NCBI GenBank assembly: GCA_030248195.1
Contig: JASAND010006876.1
Span: 1-64,000, forward strand
Reading direction: 5' to 3'
Source of the DNA: Trissonchulus latispiculum
Lineage: Eukaryota; Nematoda; Enoplea; Enoplida; Ironidae
Length of the DNA stretch: 64,000 bases
The translations under genes and the position numbers were made by a program. Under the pieces are notes generated by a model, which worked only from the letters and a program-made list of their open reading frames with translations, did no database searches and was not told the origin of the DNA. This document shows positions 48,193 to 60,348 of this stretch, one piece after another (position 1 is the first letter of the stretch; each line of letters begins with the position of its first letter).

Positions 48193-49985
48193 TAGTGATG
48201 TTGATCGGATCGGATCGGCAGCTAAAATTTCAACCGATCCGATCCAACAAAATTATTTGTCGATCCGATCCGATCCTGGTCCTGGATCGGTCGATCCGAT
48301 CCGAAATGATTTCTTCAAAAAGCTAAGTGGAACTAGATTTAAAGTAGGTTTTTGCCGTGTAAAACACATACTATAGTTTCACTAAATTTCTTTATCATTC
48401 CGAAATTCGTAATTCGAAAGCGTAATTCTACAAATTTATATAGATTAAGCAAAAGAAGTAAAATTACACAAAATATTGCGCCAGATGATGATCGCGGCCT
48501 GCCTACCAAAATACAAAGTTATCATTGCCAATTTAAGATAATACAAATTAAACATTTCAGTTAAAGCTACAAGTTTGAGAATTATTATTTGATTAAAATT
48601 AAAATTAAAATTAAAATAACAATTTGGATTAAAATATTATTAACTTGATCTACCAGACACCGAAATTGAAGTTGTAATTTTTTGGATCGCCGATCAAACT
48701 GACATTTTTCTCGGAAACTGAATCTGAAGCTTGGACTGTCCCGCGCAAACGGACTAAAAACTTTAAAAACATTACGGAAAGTAAATTTTGAATGATCACA
48801 GAGTTTGACTTCGGGTTTTGGAATAAAGCCACAAAGAGATCAACCATAAAACTTCACTCCAAAATTCTGACAACAGTAAGCAACATTAATCACAAAGAGC
48901 GGGTCACAAATCCATCCGATCTGCGATCCGGAGGTCGGTTTGGATCGGATCGCTTGATTGCGATCCGGCTAGATTCCAACCATCCCCTAAATTGCAACTG
49001 CACCTGACTCGCATTTATCACCAAACATAACATCAGTTGCTGTATTATTTGGTGTGCAAACTTTTCGTTTTCCTATTTTTCTTCCACAATGTTTGCTGCT
49101 CTAAGTTTTTAGTTAGGAGAATGCAAGCAGCATAGTTTCGCACTGATAAACAGTATATAACTTGTTTAATTCTTGCGTACAGCACATTATGCGATGGGCC
49201 TGCAATTGCGTGCGAAGGCAAGATCTGGGTCCAATCTCGTAAACATTTTGCAAGTTTGCAGGAGCAACTAAAGTACTTTCCACTTGAGTCGAAACCTCAA
49301 GTTGTCAGTGTTTTATAAAACCGTTCCTTCGACTTGCAGAAATTAGCTGAGCCAGTTGCCAGACTTGAAAACTGTAAACGCAAGTCCGTCCAAGTGCAGG
49401 TTGACAAGTAACTGAGTTTTAAAAGTTAACAAAAATGTTTAAAATACCTATGAACTTAAAAAATGAAACAGAGATTGATTGAAATTCAGGCTATAGGATT
49501 ACATATATATGTAGATTTAGCTGTCGTTCAAGCTTCGGTTTCAGTCCACAATGCGCCAACAAAATAAAATTCTAATTTGTGTTCCAGAGAAACATCCAAT
49601 ATTCCAAAAAGTCGCAGTTTCAGTTTCGGAGAACTTAATTCTCAGCTTTAAACTGATAAGGTGATTTCATATTTGTTGTTACGTTAGAAAATGGTCAGTC
49701 CGTAGTATTCATTTGGCTCTCTGTCTTCTGAGAGTTTACTGCAACAATTGTTCATAATTCCTTATGCACTTGTTTGTTGGAATAATAGAATGAAGCTAGC
49801 TCTGTCAAATTGGTGTGTAAGATGCGTATGACAATGCAAATACGACTTTAAAATAAGTTTCAACTAAGTTTGTGAAAGAAGCGAATCTGGATCGTCGGAT
49901 CGCATCGGATCGGATCGACAAATAATTTTACTGGATCGGACCGGTTAAATTTTTGATTGTCGATCCGATCCAATCCACATCACTA
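48193..49985. mobile_element. Element with GATCC-rich inverted ends, 1.79 kb
   Basis: Left TAGTGATGTTGATCGGATCG and right CCAATCCACATCACTA form imperfect TIRs of hAT-like style, each followed by several GATCC/GGATC units within about 100 bp. A further GATCCGG cluster lies at 48920-48975. The interior is AT-rich with no recognised gene. TSD not resolved. Confidence 0.65.
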
Positions 49986-50013
49986 GCTGTAGTAACCAAT
50001 CGGATTCATTTTC

Positions 50014-50070
50014 GTTCATTCGCATATTAAGCACGCGGTTAACAACGCTAAGCGGTAACCCCTCCGAGAT
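50014..50070. repeat. Solo arm of the 7743-7916 MITE family
   Basis: GGTTAACAACGCTAAGCGGT and CCTCCGAGATC match the MITE arms 42 kb away. No second arm. Confidence 0.65.
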
Positions 50071-53000
50071 CTCTTTTTCCGAACAAGACATTACGCTTTT
50101 TCATTGAAATACTAGGACGATCAGTATGAGGCAAATCATGCCAAGGTTATTCGCATAAGATTTAATAGGAGCAAAACCAGTTGAATTTAAATCGATCCTT
50201 CTCATGAGAGTTTAGAGCTAGAGGCACGCAAAAGTCATGCTTGACACGTTGATACACAAATTGCTTAATTTTAACTTACTCTACTCTGGAAAGTACTAAG
50301 ATTGTGCAACCATAAATTGTCAATTTTGAAAAAACTAGGAAACTAAAATTCTCATTTGCAAAATTCTGACGAATGAAATTCTGATTAATGGAATTCTGGC
50401 TTATGAAATTCTGACTGAGGAAAGTAGGTGCCTTCGTGTACCTAATAAATTTTCGAAATCCCCCTTTCTGCCAAATCACTGAATTGCGAAAAGAAGTGAT
50501 ATAGACAAGTGTTACCTGATATGACCTCTTGTATTTGTGGTAATTAACCGGAGATTAAAAGATTAGAGATGGGGGGTTATTGTCCTGCCTAAAGTAGGCA
50601 ACACTTAAGACAAGAATCTCTACCACTAATTAGTTAATACCTCAGATACTTAAGGATGGCAGCTGGAGTTGTCTTTCTTGCCTGTCATCACTAGAATTTA
50701 AAATGAAACGGTTCATCTGACATACTGAAAAGGTGTGAAATAGCTTCAGCTTGTTTTCTCCATTCAGTCGTTAAATTTAGAATATGTTGATAACTTAAAT
50801 TAAGGCTTTACTTATACAGCTAATATCCTAAAATCCTTTTTGTTGTTGTAATTAGAATTCATAGGTAGATAAGTAAAGAGAACAGTACTTCATGTCGTTT
50901 AGTCACATTTTACTTCTAGTAAAGTGATACTCCTCATTTCCGAGTGACCCTCCTTACCGGAAATGAAAGTGTAAACGTTTGCAAACTTTTGACCTCGGCA
51001 AATCTTCTTTGTAACTCAAGTAAAGTTTAGCTTTTCCGATAGCACGCTGTGCTAAATAAAGTTTGGTAACGCCCACTGTCATTTTATTGCATCACTTATA
51101 ATGATGCTAAACAGTTGGTTACAATTTGAATATATTAGTGGAAGCAATATAGTATATATATATAACCCTTAATTAGCAGTTTAAACATCACAATGCAACG
51201 AATTTATCCTATACGAATGTATACATAAAAGAAAATTAGACCGTTTACTTATTTCTAAGTTCGGCTTCAAATGATTGTGATAACTTTAACCAAAGTTTGC
51301 ATATATTTTTTATTACACCGCTGGATTTGAATTATATTTGTTGTAATATGGCAGAGTTCTCTCAGAATTAGTGCAGCGTTTCGTTACGTTTTGCTTCATG
51401 AATTTGCGAGCAAAGTTATAAAGCATCAGATATAAAAAGTTGTAGGTATATAGCAGATCTATCTTGCGTGAACACCAGCAACGAGGGGGTCTTGTAGCTT
51501 AACAGAAACTTTAAAATTTGTGCAGGTACAGGAAAGTTATATCTGTATAATGGTCGATCAAACTGAAAAATTTTAATTTGTTCTGTCTGTATACGAATAA
51601 TTATTTTCCACTCCAACAAATCTTAACAAAATAAAACAAAATCTGGAAACAAAGTTATATAATAGCTTAATAAATCCAAGCCAAGCCAGCAGAGCAACTC
51701 CTGACTAAAAATCACTGGTTTAAAAAGACAAAGAAAGCAATTCTAGCGCCTTGTCAGCGCCTGAATGATAAAGCCTGTCATCTCGGACTGCAGACTTTCT
51801 GATTTTTATTCGTTTCACAGATACACCTAGGAAACTTAATTTAATTTTTAATTTAAATTTAATTTAATGTTATTATGACTGGATAGGCATATATACATAA
51901 GTAGATTCGTATCTAGGTTAACTAGAAGTTGTGGGTTCGATTCACACCGAAGGCTCTATTTTTTGGATCTCATTTGCTATTTTTTGCATCATACAAACTT
52001 GGTAACAATAATGGTCTAAGGCCACACTTCCTTCTAGGACAAGAAAGAACAAGCTAAGACACAAAATCCTCCAAGCCCATCACGAAGGACTGCGAAAAAT
52101 GGTGGCCAACGCTTGGCCAAAATAAGTAAGGGTCAAGCGAAATTGGGGTAAAATAGCTTTGGACATTGAACTTTCAAGAAGTTTTAGTGTTTTCCAATTT
52201 TATTGGTTAAATTTTTAAATGTTAAAGGAAGATTTACCCCAGCGATTTATTAGCAATTTTAAAGGATGTTATTTTTTCCATTGTAAACGTTAATTTGTGC
52301 TTGAAGTAAAGTCTGAGCTTTGTTTTTGTTAAGCGAAGGACTACTCGAATTTTAGAGAGAAACCGTCCACCCACAGCCCAAAATTCGACATTGTATTAAC
52401 CTAACATGGTTTTTAGCATGTGTGGTGAAGACAATACGAAACCAATACAGTTTCTGTAGTGTTACAGTTGTTGCTTGTTTACAACGATTTACTAATATTG
52501 CTACTATGGAACGAATTTATGGAAAAGGTTAGGACACAAATTGTCTAAATAAAATCTAGAATTTGAGTCGTGATTTTCTTTCATCCCTATCAAAGGAATA
52601 ACACAGGGGCGCTGCTCGTGAGCTACTCAGCTGAGATTGAGCATGTCCAGCTAAATTTGGAAACATTCAACACCTCTTAAGCTTATGAATCGTCCAAATT
52701 TGACAATAATATCATGTGCAGCCTCTCATTTTTGAAATTTTTTCTACATATTGTAAACAAAGCTGTGTGGTGGCTTAAACAGTAAAAATATTACAATTTT
52801 TCATTGTTGTCCATTTTAGCCAAGTGCAACAAAAAGTCACTCAAATTTTCATATCCCACTATATACAGGAAAATGCGCTATCATGCCAAATTTCTTTCTC
52901 AGAACAAATGCTGTCCACGTTACAATGCCTTATTTTGAAGAAAAAAGACCCCCGCCTTTTTTAAAATTCAATACATTTTTATTTAAGAAACTTTTTCTTA

Positions 53001-53670
53001 CAAAATGGAATAATATTGAAGCCATATTATATGCTATTTAGCAGCCTTGCTTTGAATTCTATTGGTTCCTTCAATTGAAGCTTAACTTGCAAGCTCCGCC
53101 TTTCTTAGCTAATTTATTCTGCTAAGCCCCAGCTACAGTAGTGTTGGCAGTTTTCGAGGTCCTGAAAAGACGTTGATCGTTTGTGCACTCTTCCAGCCTT
53201 CTTCGATAGGTTTGTGGGAAGGAAAAGTTTCACTTAACTTTTTCACTGTCGTGCTGGATAATCCAAAGACTAATCCGGTAAGTTAATCTTCAGTAGCTTC
53301 AAACGGCGGCATCCTTTTGAAGTGTCATCTAACTTTCTTCTCAGCACCTGAATGTGAGAAGAGCAAATAGATAGGCTGACATAAAGTCTTTCAGAATTTT
53401 AGTTTCAGTGTTCGTGGTTGTGCTTAAAGTTAAAAGGTGTCTAATAAGTATAAATTTTTGAGATATAAATTTTCATACCAATCGTATTATTATATGCTGA
53501 AATGTTGATAACTTGCTTGTTGTAAGTTAAGAAAAATATGAGGGTTTGTAAGCAGAATTGGCCTATCTATTCCTATCCAAACCCGTTAGCACTTAGCAGT
53601 CCACAAATGGACAAGCACCTCCGCGCAGACAATTTTTGCCCACATTCCATATTGGAAAACAAAATTGAAG
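50071..53670. other. Intergenic, nothing identified apart from a tRNA-like B box
   Basis: AT-rich. At 51930-51950 GTGGGTTCGATTCACACC resembles a tRNA T-arm (B box with a 4/5 paired stem) followed by CGAAGGC, but no matching acceptor or anticodon arm exists upstream, so at most a SINE or tRNA relic. Confidence 0.35.
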
Positions 53671-53674
53671 TGAT

Positions 53675-53760
53675 ATCTTTAATTTTATTTAGCATATTTC
53701 CTTATAGGTGATTCATTATCTTTAATTTTATTTAGGATATTTCCTTGTAGGTGATTCATT
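53675..53760. repeat. 43-bp tandem duplication
   Basis: ATCTTTAATTTTATTTAG... ending GGTGATTCATT occurs twice, 53675-53717 and 53718-53760, with two differences. Confidence 0.9.
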
Positions 53761-55704
53761 TTTTTATTCATAAATTTGCTGCTTCTCGACATACCCCGCG
53801 AATTCCCGCGGACCCGCACCCGCGGCCCGTGAGCAACTATTGTTTGAACTTTGAAGAAAATGTGAGAAATTTTTGTGTATTTTTCCTCTGTGTTTTCAAC
53901 CACGTTTTCACTCACCAGTTTACCACCAGTTGATGAGGGAAAGGTGGAGAATTTATCATGGTCCTATCCGAGATGAGATTTTGGCATCTCCCAGTTCTGG
54001 ATGGATTGGAGGGGCAGATAGTTCATCTTTTCTCTGTGAACTATGAGACTAGAAGTCGTCGATTATCTTGAGAATGTGTTAATTATTTAGAAGAATTCTG
54101 TCATGTAAAGGGGGGCAGGTGGTTTATGTAATATCTCACCCCTTTTGCGCATCAATATTCTGTAGTCTAACTAAAGAACCCATCTTCTGCATAGATGGAA
54201 AGCACAAAGTCACAATCTTTTAAAGTCTGACTATTTGGGATTATCTTAGGGTCGGCTTTTCTATATCTCCCACCTGTTATTGTCCAAAAGTGTACATCTT
54301 TCATTGCTACTTGCTAAATGTAACTTTCCTCCTTTCATACTCATTTAGGGTCATACTTATCCATCTTTTCCAGGGGGCTTTTAGGGTCATTGCCTTTCCA
54401 GAGGCCAAACTATCTCTGGATCCATTTTGCCTCTCTCTTCAGTCCGCAGACCAACTGGGATTTATTACAGTCGACCAGAAATTTTTGGAGCCACTCTTCT
54501 TGATTCAGTTTACTGAAAAACCTGCCTGATCGCTAAGGAACCAGAAACAGCAATATACCTTAGTAAGGTATCTTTTGTTACGACAGCTTACTAAATAGAG
54601 TGATCCTATCCTTACAAAATCTCTGGACAATTTCTGGACCAGTGTGGGAATAAGCAAGCTTTAAGACGTCGCACATTTCTATTCGTGCGTGATGCATAGG
54701 AATCGTAAGACATTTGTGAATGATTGGTCCCTTTGGGACGCTGGGCGTAGATTTTTGTAGCCTAGAAACTGTACGTACAGACAACCAATAAAAGCAAAGC
54801 CATACAAGATGCGCTTACCTATAGCATTGCTTAGGTGATAATTAAACAGGGGGTGAACCTTAACAAAATTCAATTATCATTTTAATCAGAGCTCTTCTTT
54901 GGGTGTAGCGGGAACGACTCAAATCTTATGCGTCTTTAATAATGGCTTAATACTAATTGTAGCTAAAGAAGAGTCCTATCTCCATGTTATATCCACAGGT
55001 ATGGTTTCCTCTAAGAAGATCCTACCTACCTTTAAGGCACAGAGAATTAGACCCAGACTGAATTAGCTTTTCTACTAAGGTACATCATCTTATTCATTCC
55101 CTTCATATTTTGAGGCTTCACTTCAATATACACAGAAATCATCATCAACTTTCCATCTCCATTACGTTCAAATTTGTGTCTTACAAAACGTACTAAATAA
55201 GAGATAGGATCGTCTGTCTAGAGGAAGATACTGATTTCCAAAGATTTATTTAACAGTCCTATAATCTAATTTTACTTATGCATTTTTATTTGTTAATTCC
55301 GGTTAAAACTTAATTAAGTGTTCTTAAGTGTTCATTGTCTTTCGTCATACCTAGCATAGTTGGTAAGATTTCGTAGAGTTCAAGAAAATTGCAGACTTAG
55401 CTTTCTTACACTTCAGTACGGATCAAGTCATGAACATGTAACATTATGAGTCATGCATAACCATGAGTCGCTTTGTCCGTCAAAGTACATCAGCATTCAC
55501 AACCTATTCTTTCTGATTAATTTTCACCTGGAGAAATCAAAAAGTTCAGTTTTGTTCCAAGCTGTTCATAATTGTAAGCGACACTGTACAGTCTGTACAA
55601 AGCAATAGGTAGTAGACTAAGGTAGCCAAGAAATGTTTCCATAAATCAAAGTTATACCTAAGAAAATTTTCCGCATGTTGTAGCTGTGTAGGTATTATTT
55701 CAGG
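53761..55704. other. Intergenic, nothing firm
   Basis: A GC-rich patch CCCGCGGACCCGCACCCGCGG lies at 53807. An ORF at 54374-54529 follows an acceptor-like TCTTTTCCAG but has no support. Confidence 0.3.
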
Positions 55705-55850
55705 TGATTATGGATACCATACTTGCTGGAGCTGGAGAGAGACTCGGAGCAGAAGTGGCAGACAATGCTCTGGAAGTCTACCAGTTGGATGGGCGAACGT
55801 TCTCTGTCCGAACCAGGTCACCCATTGCTGCCGGAACTGTACTAGGAATG
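55705..55850 (+). CDS. Probable internal or first coding exon of an unknown gene
   Basis: A strong acceptor TTATTTCAG precedes GTGATTATGGATACC, and the segment ends at GGAATG|GTAACT, a good donor. The frame VIMDTILAGAGERLGAEVAD, NALEVYQLDGRTFSV, RTRSPIAAGTVLGM is open throughout and has coding-like composition, richer in GC than the flanks. RTRSPIAAGTVLG faintly recalls the start of PR/SET domains (a residue stretch ending PI-x-x-G-T-x-x-G), but this is a guess. I found no partner exon within the window; it may continue past 64000. Confidence 0.5.
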
Positions 55851-56920
55851 GTAACTACTGTTCTGTACTAAAGGAACAAAAAGTAAACACATCCAACAAA
55901 TTTGCTGCTTGCACAGTCAAATTTAAACATTCTAGTTTTATTTAGCCAGATAAATTGGTAAACGACACAACCTCAAAATTAATTGATTAATGCACCCTGG
56001 TATTAATTTCTATTCAGGCTCTAGGGTCAGGTCAAAACCCTGACTACCTCAATAATTCTTAGTTGTGGTATTTATTTATTTATTTATCTTTATGCTTCGA
56101 AGGAATATAGAGCTCACAGTTTAAGCTTACGACAATGCTCTACTCTAGGTGTAGGAAGAGTAGGAAGGAACAGAGTATTTAGAGATGAGTTGAGTACCAT
56201 TTTTGTTGTTGTTAGAAGACATCTGATTCAGAGTCAGTCAACAAACGAAGAGTAATGTTTACACTAAATCTCTACTACCCGTGTCCTCGTTCGTTTCCCC
56301 TCCTATTTAGTCATAAGGTGTGTTGTAGTTGTTCCCCTCTTTTGTTAGCTGCATATGGATGGTCAGAACTGACCTAGCTTAAAATAAACAGAGAACAGCT
56401 TAACAACAGTTGCATCCATTTGTTGGCAGAAGATTTATCTGTATTGTCATCCCATAGAATGAAGCATGTATATTGCATAAACTTAATTTTGCACCTTCCT
56501 GAGAGTACCAACGTTGCAAAAATTGGATAGCATTTTAAATCTTGGTTTATATTTACAACTAAATCTTGCTTGATATCTATCAGCGTGTCACACAAAATAA
56601 ATATAAAACAACTAAGGTAGACTCCATGCTTATGGTAGATAAACTTTGGCATCTCAGTCGATAAAGCTAGCAGACGTCCAGCTTTTTTGTTCATTTTTTA
56701 TCAAAATCTACAAGATAGACGCATTTGATCCGTCGAATTACCATGTGAATGGGTGAGTGTAACTTAATGTTAAAGGTACCAAGGTGGGACATTGATGCTA
56801 CTTTGAAGAATTTAATTATTGTATGATTAATGTCTCAATCGGCCAAAATGATCAAGAATATAACATTTTATAGCGTCAGTGCAAAAATGCTAATTTCCCA
56901 AAAAGAGTAATAAAAAACTT

Positions 56921-57106
56921 TTATTCTGACTGTCCAGACGGGTCAGTTTTTGTGCGAAATGCTGAGCGTGTCTCGCTACGGTCGACTAACTTTCTCAGTT
57001 TTTCAACGTCTATCTGTAGCCTTTTCAAGTCACAGATGGTATTAAACGTCTTCAGTTTCGGTTTGTAAAGACCACGTTTTTCTGTGGTTGCTTCTTTTGT
57101 ACGTTG
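56921..57106 (-). CDS. Possible 3'-terminal exon of an unknown gene, minus strand
   Basis: A frame of about 62 codons: EATTEKRGLYKPKLKTFNTI, then CDLKRLQIDVEKLRKLVDRS and a Ser/Thr-rich end DPSGQSE, stop TAA at 56923-56921. It is lysine/leucine-rich with heptad-like spacing, so possibly a coiled coil. AATAAA overlaps the stop codon (56925-56920), which would give a very short 3' UTR. The 5' edge is uncertain (an acceptor may lie at about 57108-57112). Not covered by a methionine-led ORF. Family unknown. Confidence 0.3.
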   Translation of the reverse strand, partial: QRTKEATTEKRGLYKPKLKTFNTICDLKRLQIDVEKLRKLVDRSETRSAFRTKTDPSGQSE

Positions 57107-57493
57107 CCTTCCTTACCGAAGAGGTACCTTAAAAAATTATGAATTATTGTGTCTCATTTGACTTTTTCATCAAAATCGCTCTTCTGTCTAAAATGGGACA
57201 CATTTATCATTATGGGTAAACCAAGGGCAATTGAGACTATGTAGGAGCAGCTCTGAGAAAATGTGGGATGGCGCAATTTAAGCAGGTGAAGAAGTGCCTA
57301 GGGGATGGCAACGTATGGTCTTAAGTAGTTTTCTACCAAGCACACACGTCACCTATATAAACTAAATAAATAACCTATGAATTTATTGAGGATTGCAAAA
57401 GCTATCATTTTTCTTCTCCAGGAGCATCTCCTCCAATTCTTAGCAGAGTTCGAATTTATACCACAAATTAACACTTTTGCTTCCAGTTGGGGT

Positions 57494-57514
57494 TATATAT
57501 ATATATATATATAT
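57494..57514. repeat. (TA)n microsatellite
   Basis: About 10 TA units. The surrounding 57107-57940 has no other feature. Confidence 0.85.
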
Positions 57515-57940
57515 AGCTGTTTAGGCCTCATCTCGGCCTTATAGGTTTGACTGGTTGGTATACTGTTTAGGACAATTTAATTGTTTGAACATTTAAACAT
57601 GTTATCTTGCTATTTTGCTTATTTCTTTTAAAATTTATTTTATTAAGATCACAAAATTGCATGCAAAATTACAACACAAGGAATGGCCACTGGGGAGTTT
57701 AAATCATTTTCTCATCAAATTCTCTAGTGTCGGCGTGTCATTTAGGTCACTTTTCTTCTTCCAGGAATTGAAAAATCTAACTTTAATTAAGTATAAAATA
57801 CTCTATCTAGTTAAGTTAAGTCAAATCGCTAAGAGTTATTTTCGTTTTGATTTCCAAGCGAAATTGTTATAACTTAAAATTTCATAGCTGGTTAGAGGTG
57901 AGGGTGAGAAATTTATCTACTTACGTTTAAGTGCTACAAC

Positions 57941-60342
57941 TGTCAGTGGACTTGTCCTTCATTCTAGTTTGCGTCCAAATAGGAATGAAAGTAGCCAGGT
58001 TTCTGCATTCGTGCTTATAATTGCGCAGAAATACAACAGACACAAATTCACGCAGCTCTGCCTATTGTCCATTGTCTATTTCCTACTTTTTGGCGCAGCT
58101 AAAACTTTCTTTCACCTGTGAAACATGTCCGCGAGCGATTGTGTTTTAAGCAGACTCTGCCTATTTCCTATTTCCTACTTTCTGCACTCAGTTCGTATTG
58201 CAGTTCAGAATTAGTTGTCACATGACGCAATAAAACCCAATCGACTAATGCTGCAGCTCCACCGTAGCTATATATATTTCTCAAATTTTCAACAATTTGT
58301 GAGAATGTTATGCTGTCCGTGCTTTCAATTTTGGAAACTTAGAAAATTTAATTGAAAATAGATGAAACAATATATAAAACGAATAATTATAAAGATTTAT
58401 GTAAATGTTGTTCTTAAATTATTCGGTAAACTCTCTGAACAAGAGTTTTGAGGAAATTGAAATAAATTGAATTGATGGAAGATGGATGAACCATTATATA
58501 CATGTATTTATTTATCACAAAGCTAAAGTGATTCATGTAGTTTCTACTGAATCTTTCTAAGGATGTACAGTAATAAAAGTTCGGTTAAATTCTGTTTAGT
58601 TAGACTATTGCATAAACTTTGTTTCCTGATTTATCGGACACCGTTCCAGTCCTTAAAGTTATACATCTGTTCCTGGCCCTGGCCCTATTGCAGAACGAAG
58701 ACCCAAATTCCTTACCTTGTTCCCAAAATTAAACACTGTTCCTTTTCTTGATCCTATTCCTGATTATAGACACCACGCACATACCATTTCTCTTCTTCTG
58801 GGATACAGGTCAACTAATCCCATAACGTAAACAATACAGGTTTCTATTGTAAAACGGCAAAAACAATTGCAGGTTTTTTAAATAATTAACCATCTTCACT
58901 CTTAGAAATGTTCCAGTAGAAACTACAGGAATCACTTTTGTAGATGACAAATATAAAAGCTTTTGTAGAAAATACAGGTAAGTCTTGTAATTTCTACAGG
59001 ACGTTGTTGGTAACTTTTACCAGATTGCCTTTGGTGGAATGGATTACAAGTTAGAACAGTCTTCAATACAAAGGAAACCTTTAGTTTTTACTGGTTTACT
59101 CCACAGGAAAGTACTCGGTACGCTGATAACGCAAACTGAGTATATAAGGGTGGTAGTGATCATAATTTTCAAAGACTGAATTTTTTCAAATTTTCAGTCT
59201 TTCATCACCCCGTGGGTGAATTTTTTGTAACGGCCGCTCCCTGCCGAAAATATTTTGGGAGCGGCCGCCCCCCGCACCTGCCCCCCCCCCCTTTTGAAAT
59301 AACAGGTCGCTCCAGTAAAATTTACAGGGTTTTGTCTTGTAAAAACTACAGGTTTGGTATCTGATTTACGATTGTCAAAAAAGTCGAACAAACTACAGGT
59401 TTCTTTAGCATTTTTTACTGGAAAATCCTATAATAAAAACTACAGGTTTCCTTAGTATTTTGTACAGGAAACTCCTGTGATTTTTACTATTCGAGAGTCC
59501 GGTAAAGAATACAAAAGTTACTTTTGTGGAAAATACAGGAAGCTCCGCTAGTGACTGACTGCACAGGAGCACTTCTGTAGAAAACTATACAAGAATTCCT
59601 GTAATTTCTACAGGAGTCTTTTTAAGAGTGTTCCTTATAAATCGTACTAAATCAGGAAACAAAGTTTATGAAATAGTCTAACTAAGCAGAATTTAATCGA
59701 GCTTTATTACTGTACATCCTTAGAAAGATTCAGTATAAACTACATCAATCACTTTAGCTTTGTGATAAATACATGTATATGGTTCATCCATCTTCCATTC
59801 AATTTTTATATTCAACTAAATTTATTTCAATTTCCTCAAAACTCTTGTTCAGAGAGTTTACCGAATAATTTAAGAACAACATTTACATAAATCTTTATAA
59901 TTATTCGTTTTATATATTGTTTCATCTATTTTCAATTAAATTTTCTAAGTTTCCAAAATTGAAAGCACGGACAGCATAACATTCTCACAAATTGTTGAAA
60001 ATTTGAGAAATATATATAGCTACGGTGGAGCTGCAGCATTAGTCGATTGGGTTTTATTGCGTCATGTGACAACTAATTCTGAACTGCAATACGAACTGAG
60101 TGCAGAAAGTAGGAAATAGGAAATAGGCAGAGTCTGCTTAAAACACAATCGCTCGTGGACATGTTTCACAGGTGAAAGTTTTAGCTGCGCCAAAAAGTAG
60201 GAAATAGACAATGGACAATAGGCAGAGCTGCGTGAATTTGTGTCTGTTGTATTTCTGCGCAATTATAAGCACGAATGCAGAAATCTGGCTACTTTCATTC
60301 CTATTTGGACGCAAACTAGAATGAAGGACAAGTCCACTGACA
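57941..60342. mobile_element. 2.4 kb foldback element, arms about 695 bp, 6-bp TSD
   Basis: Arms 57941-58636 and 59648-60342 are close inverted copies (tips TGTCAGTGGACTTGTCC and GGACAAGTCCACTGACA). TACAAC is duplicated at 57935-57940 and 60343-60348. Short ORFs in the arms have no recognisable family. The loop contains another element (58897-59632). Confidence 0.9.
58897..59632. mobile_element. TIR element with many TACAGG words, nested in the foldback loop
   Basis: The left end CACTCTTAGAAAT pairs with TTTTTAAGAGTG at the right. Inside, TACAGG / CCTGTA words occur roughly fifteen times, often as TTTCTACAGG or AAACTACAGG. A C13 run and GCGGCCGC lie at 59235-59295. Confidence 0.6.
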
Positions 60343-60348
60343 TACAAC

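Noticed and set aside
51895..51960. tRNA gene suggested by GGGTTCGATTCACACC
   Set aside because: Only the T-arm fits (4 of 5 pairs). No matching acceptor stem, D-arm or anticodon arm upstream.
54374..54529. Terminal exon after TCTTTTCCAG (plus), or a minus-strand ORF in the same place
   Set aside because: Both strands give plausible peptides of about 40-50 aa, neither with a recognised family or partner exon.
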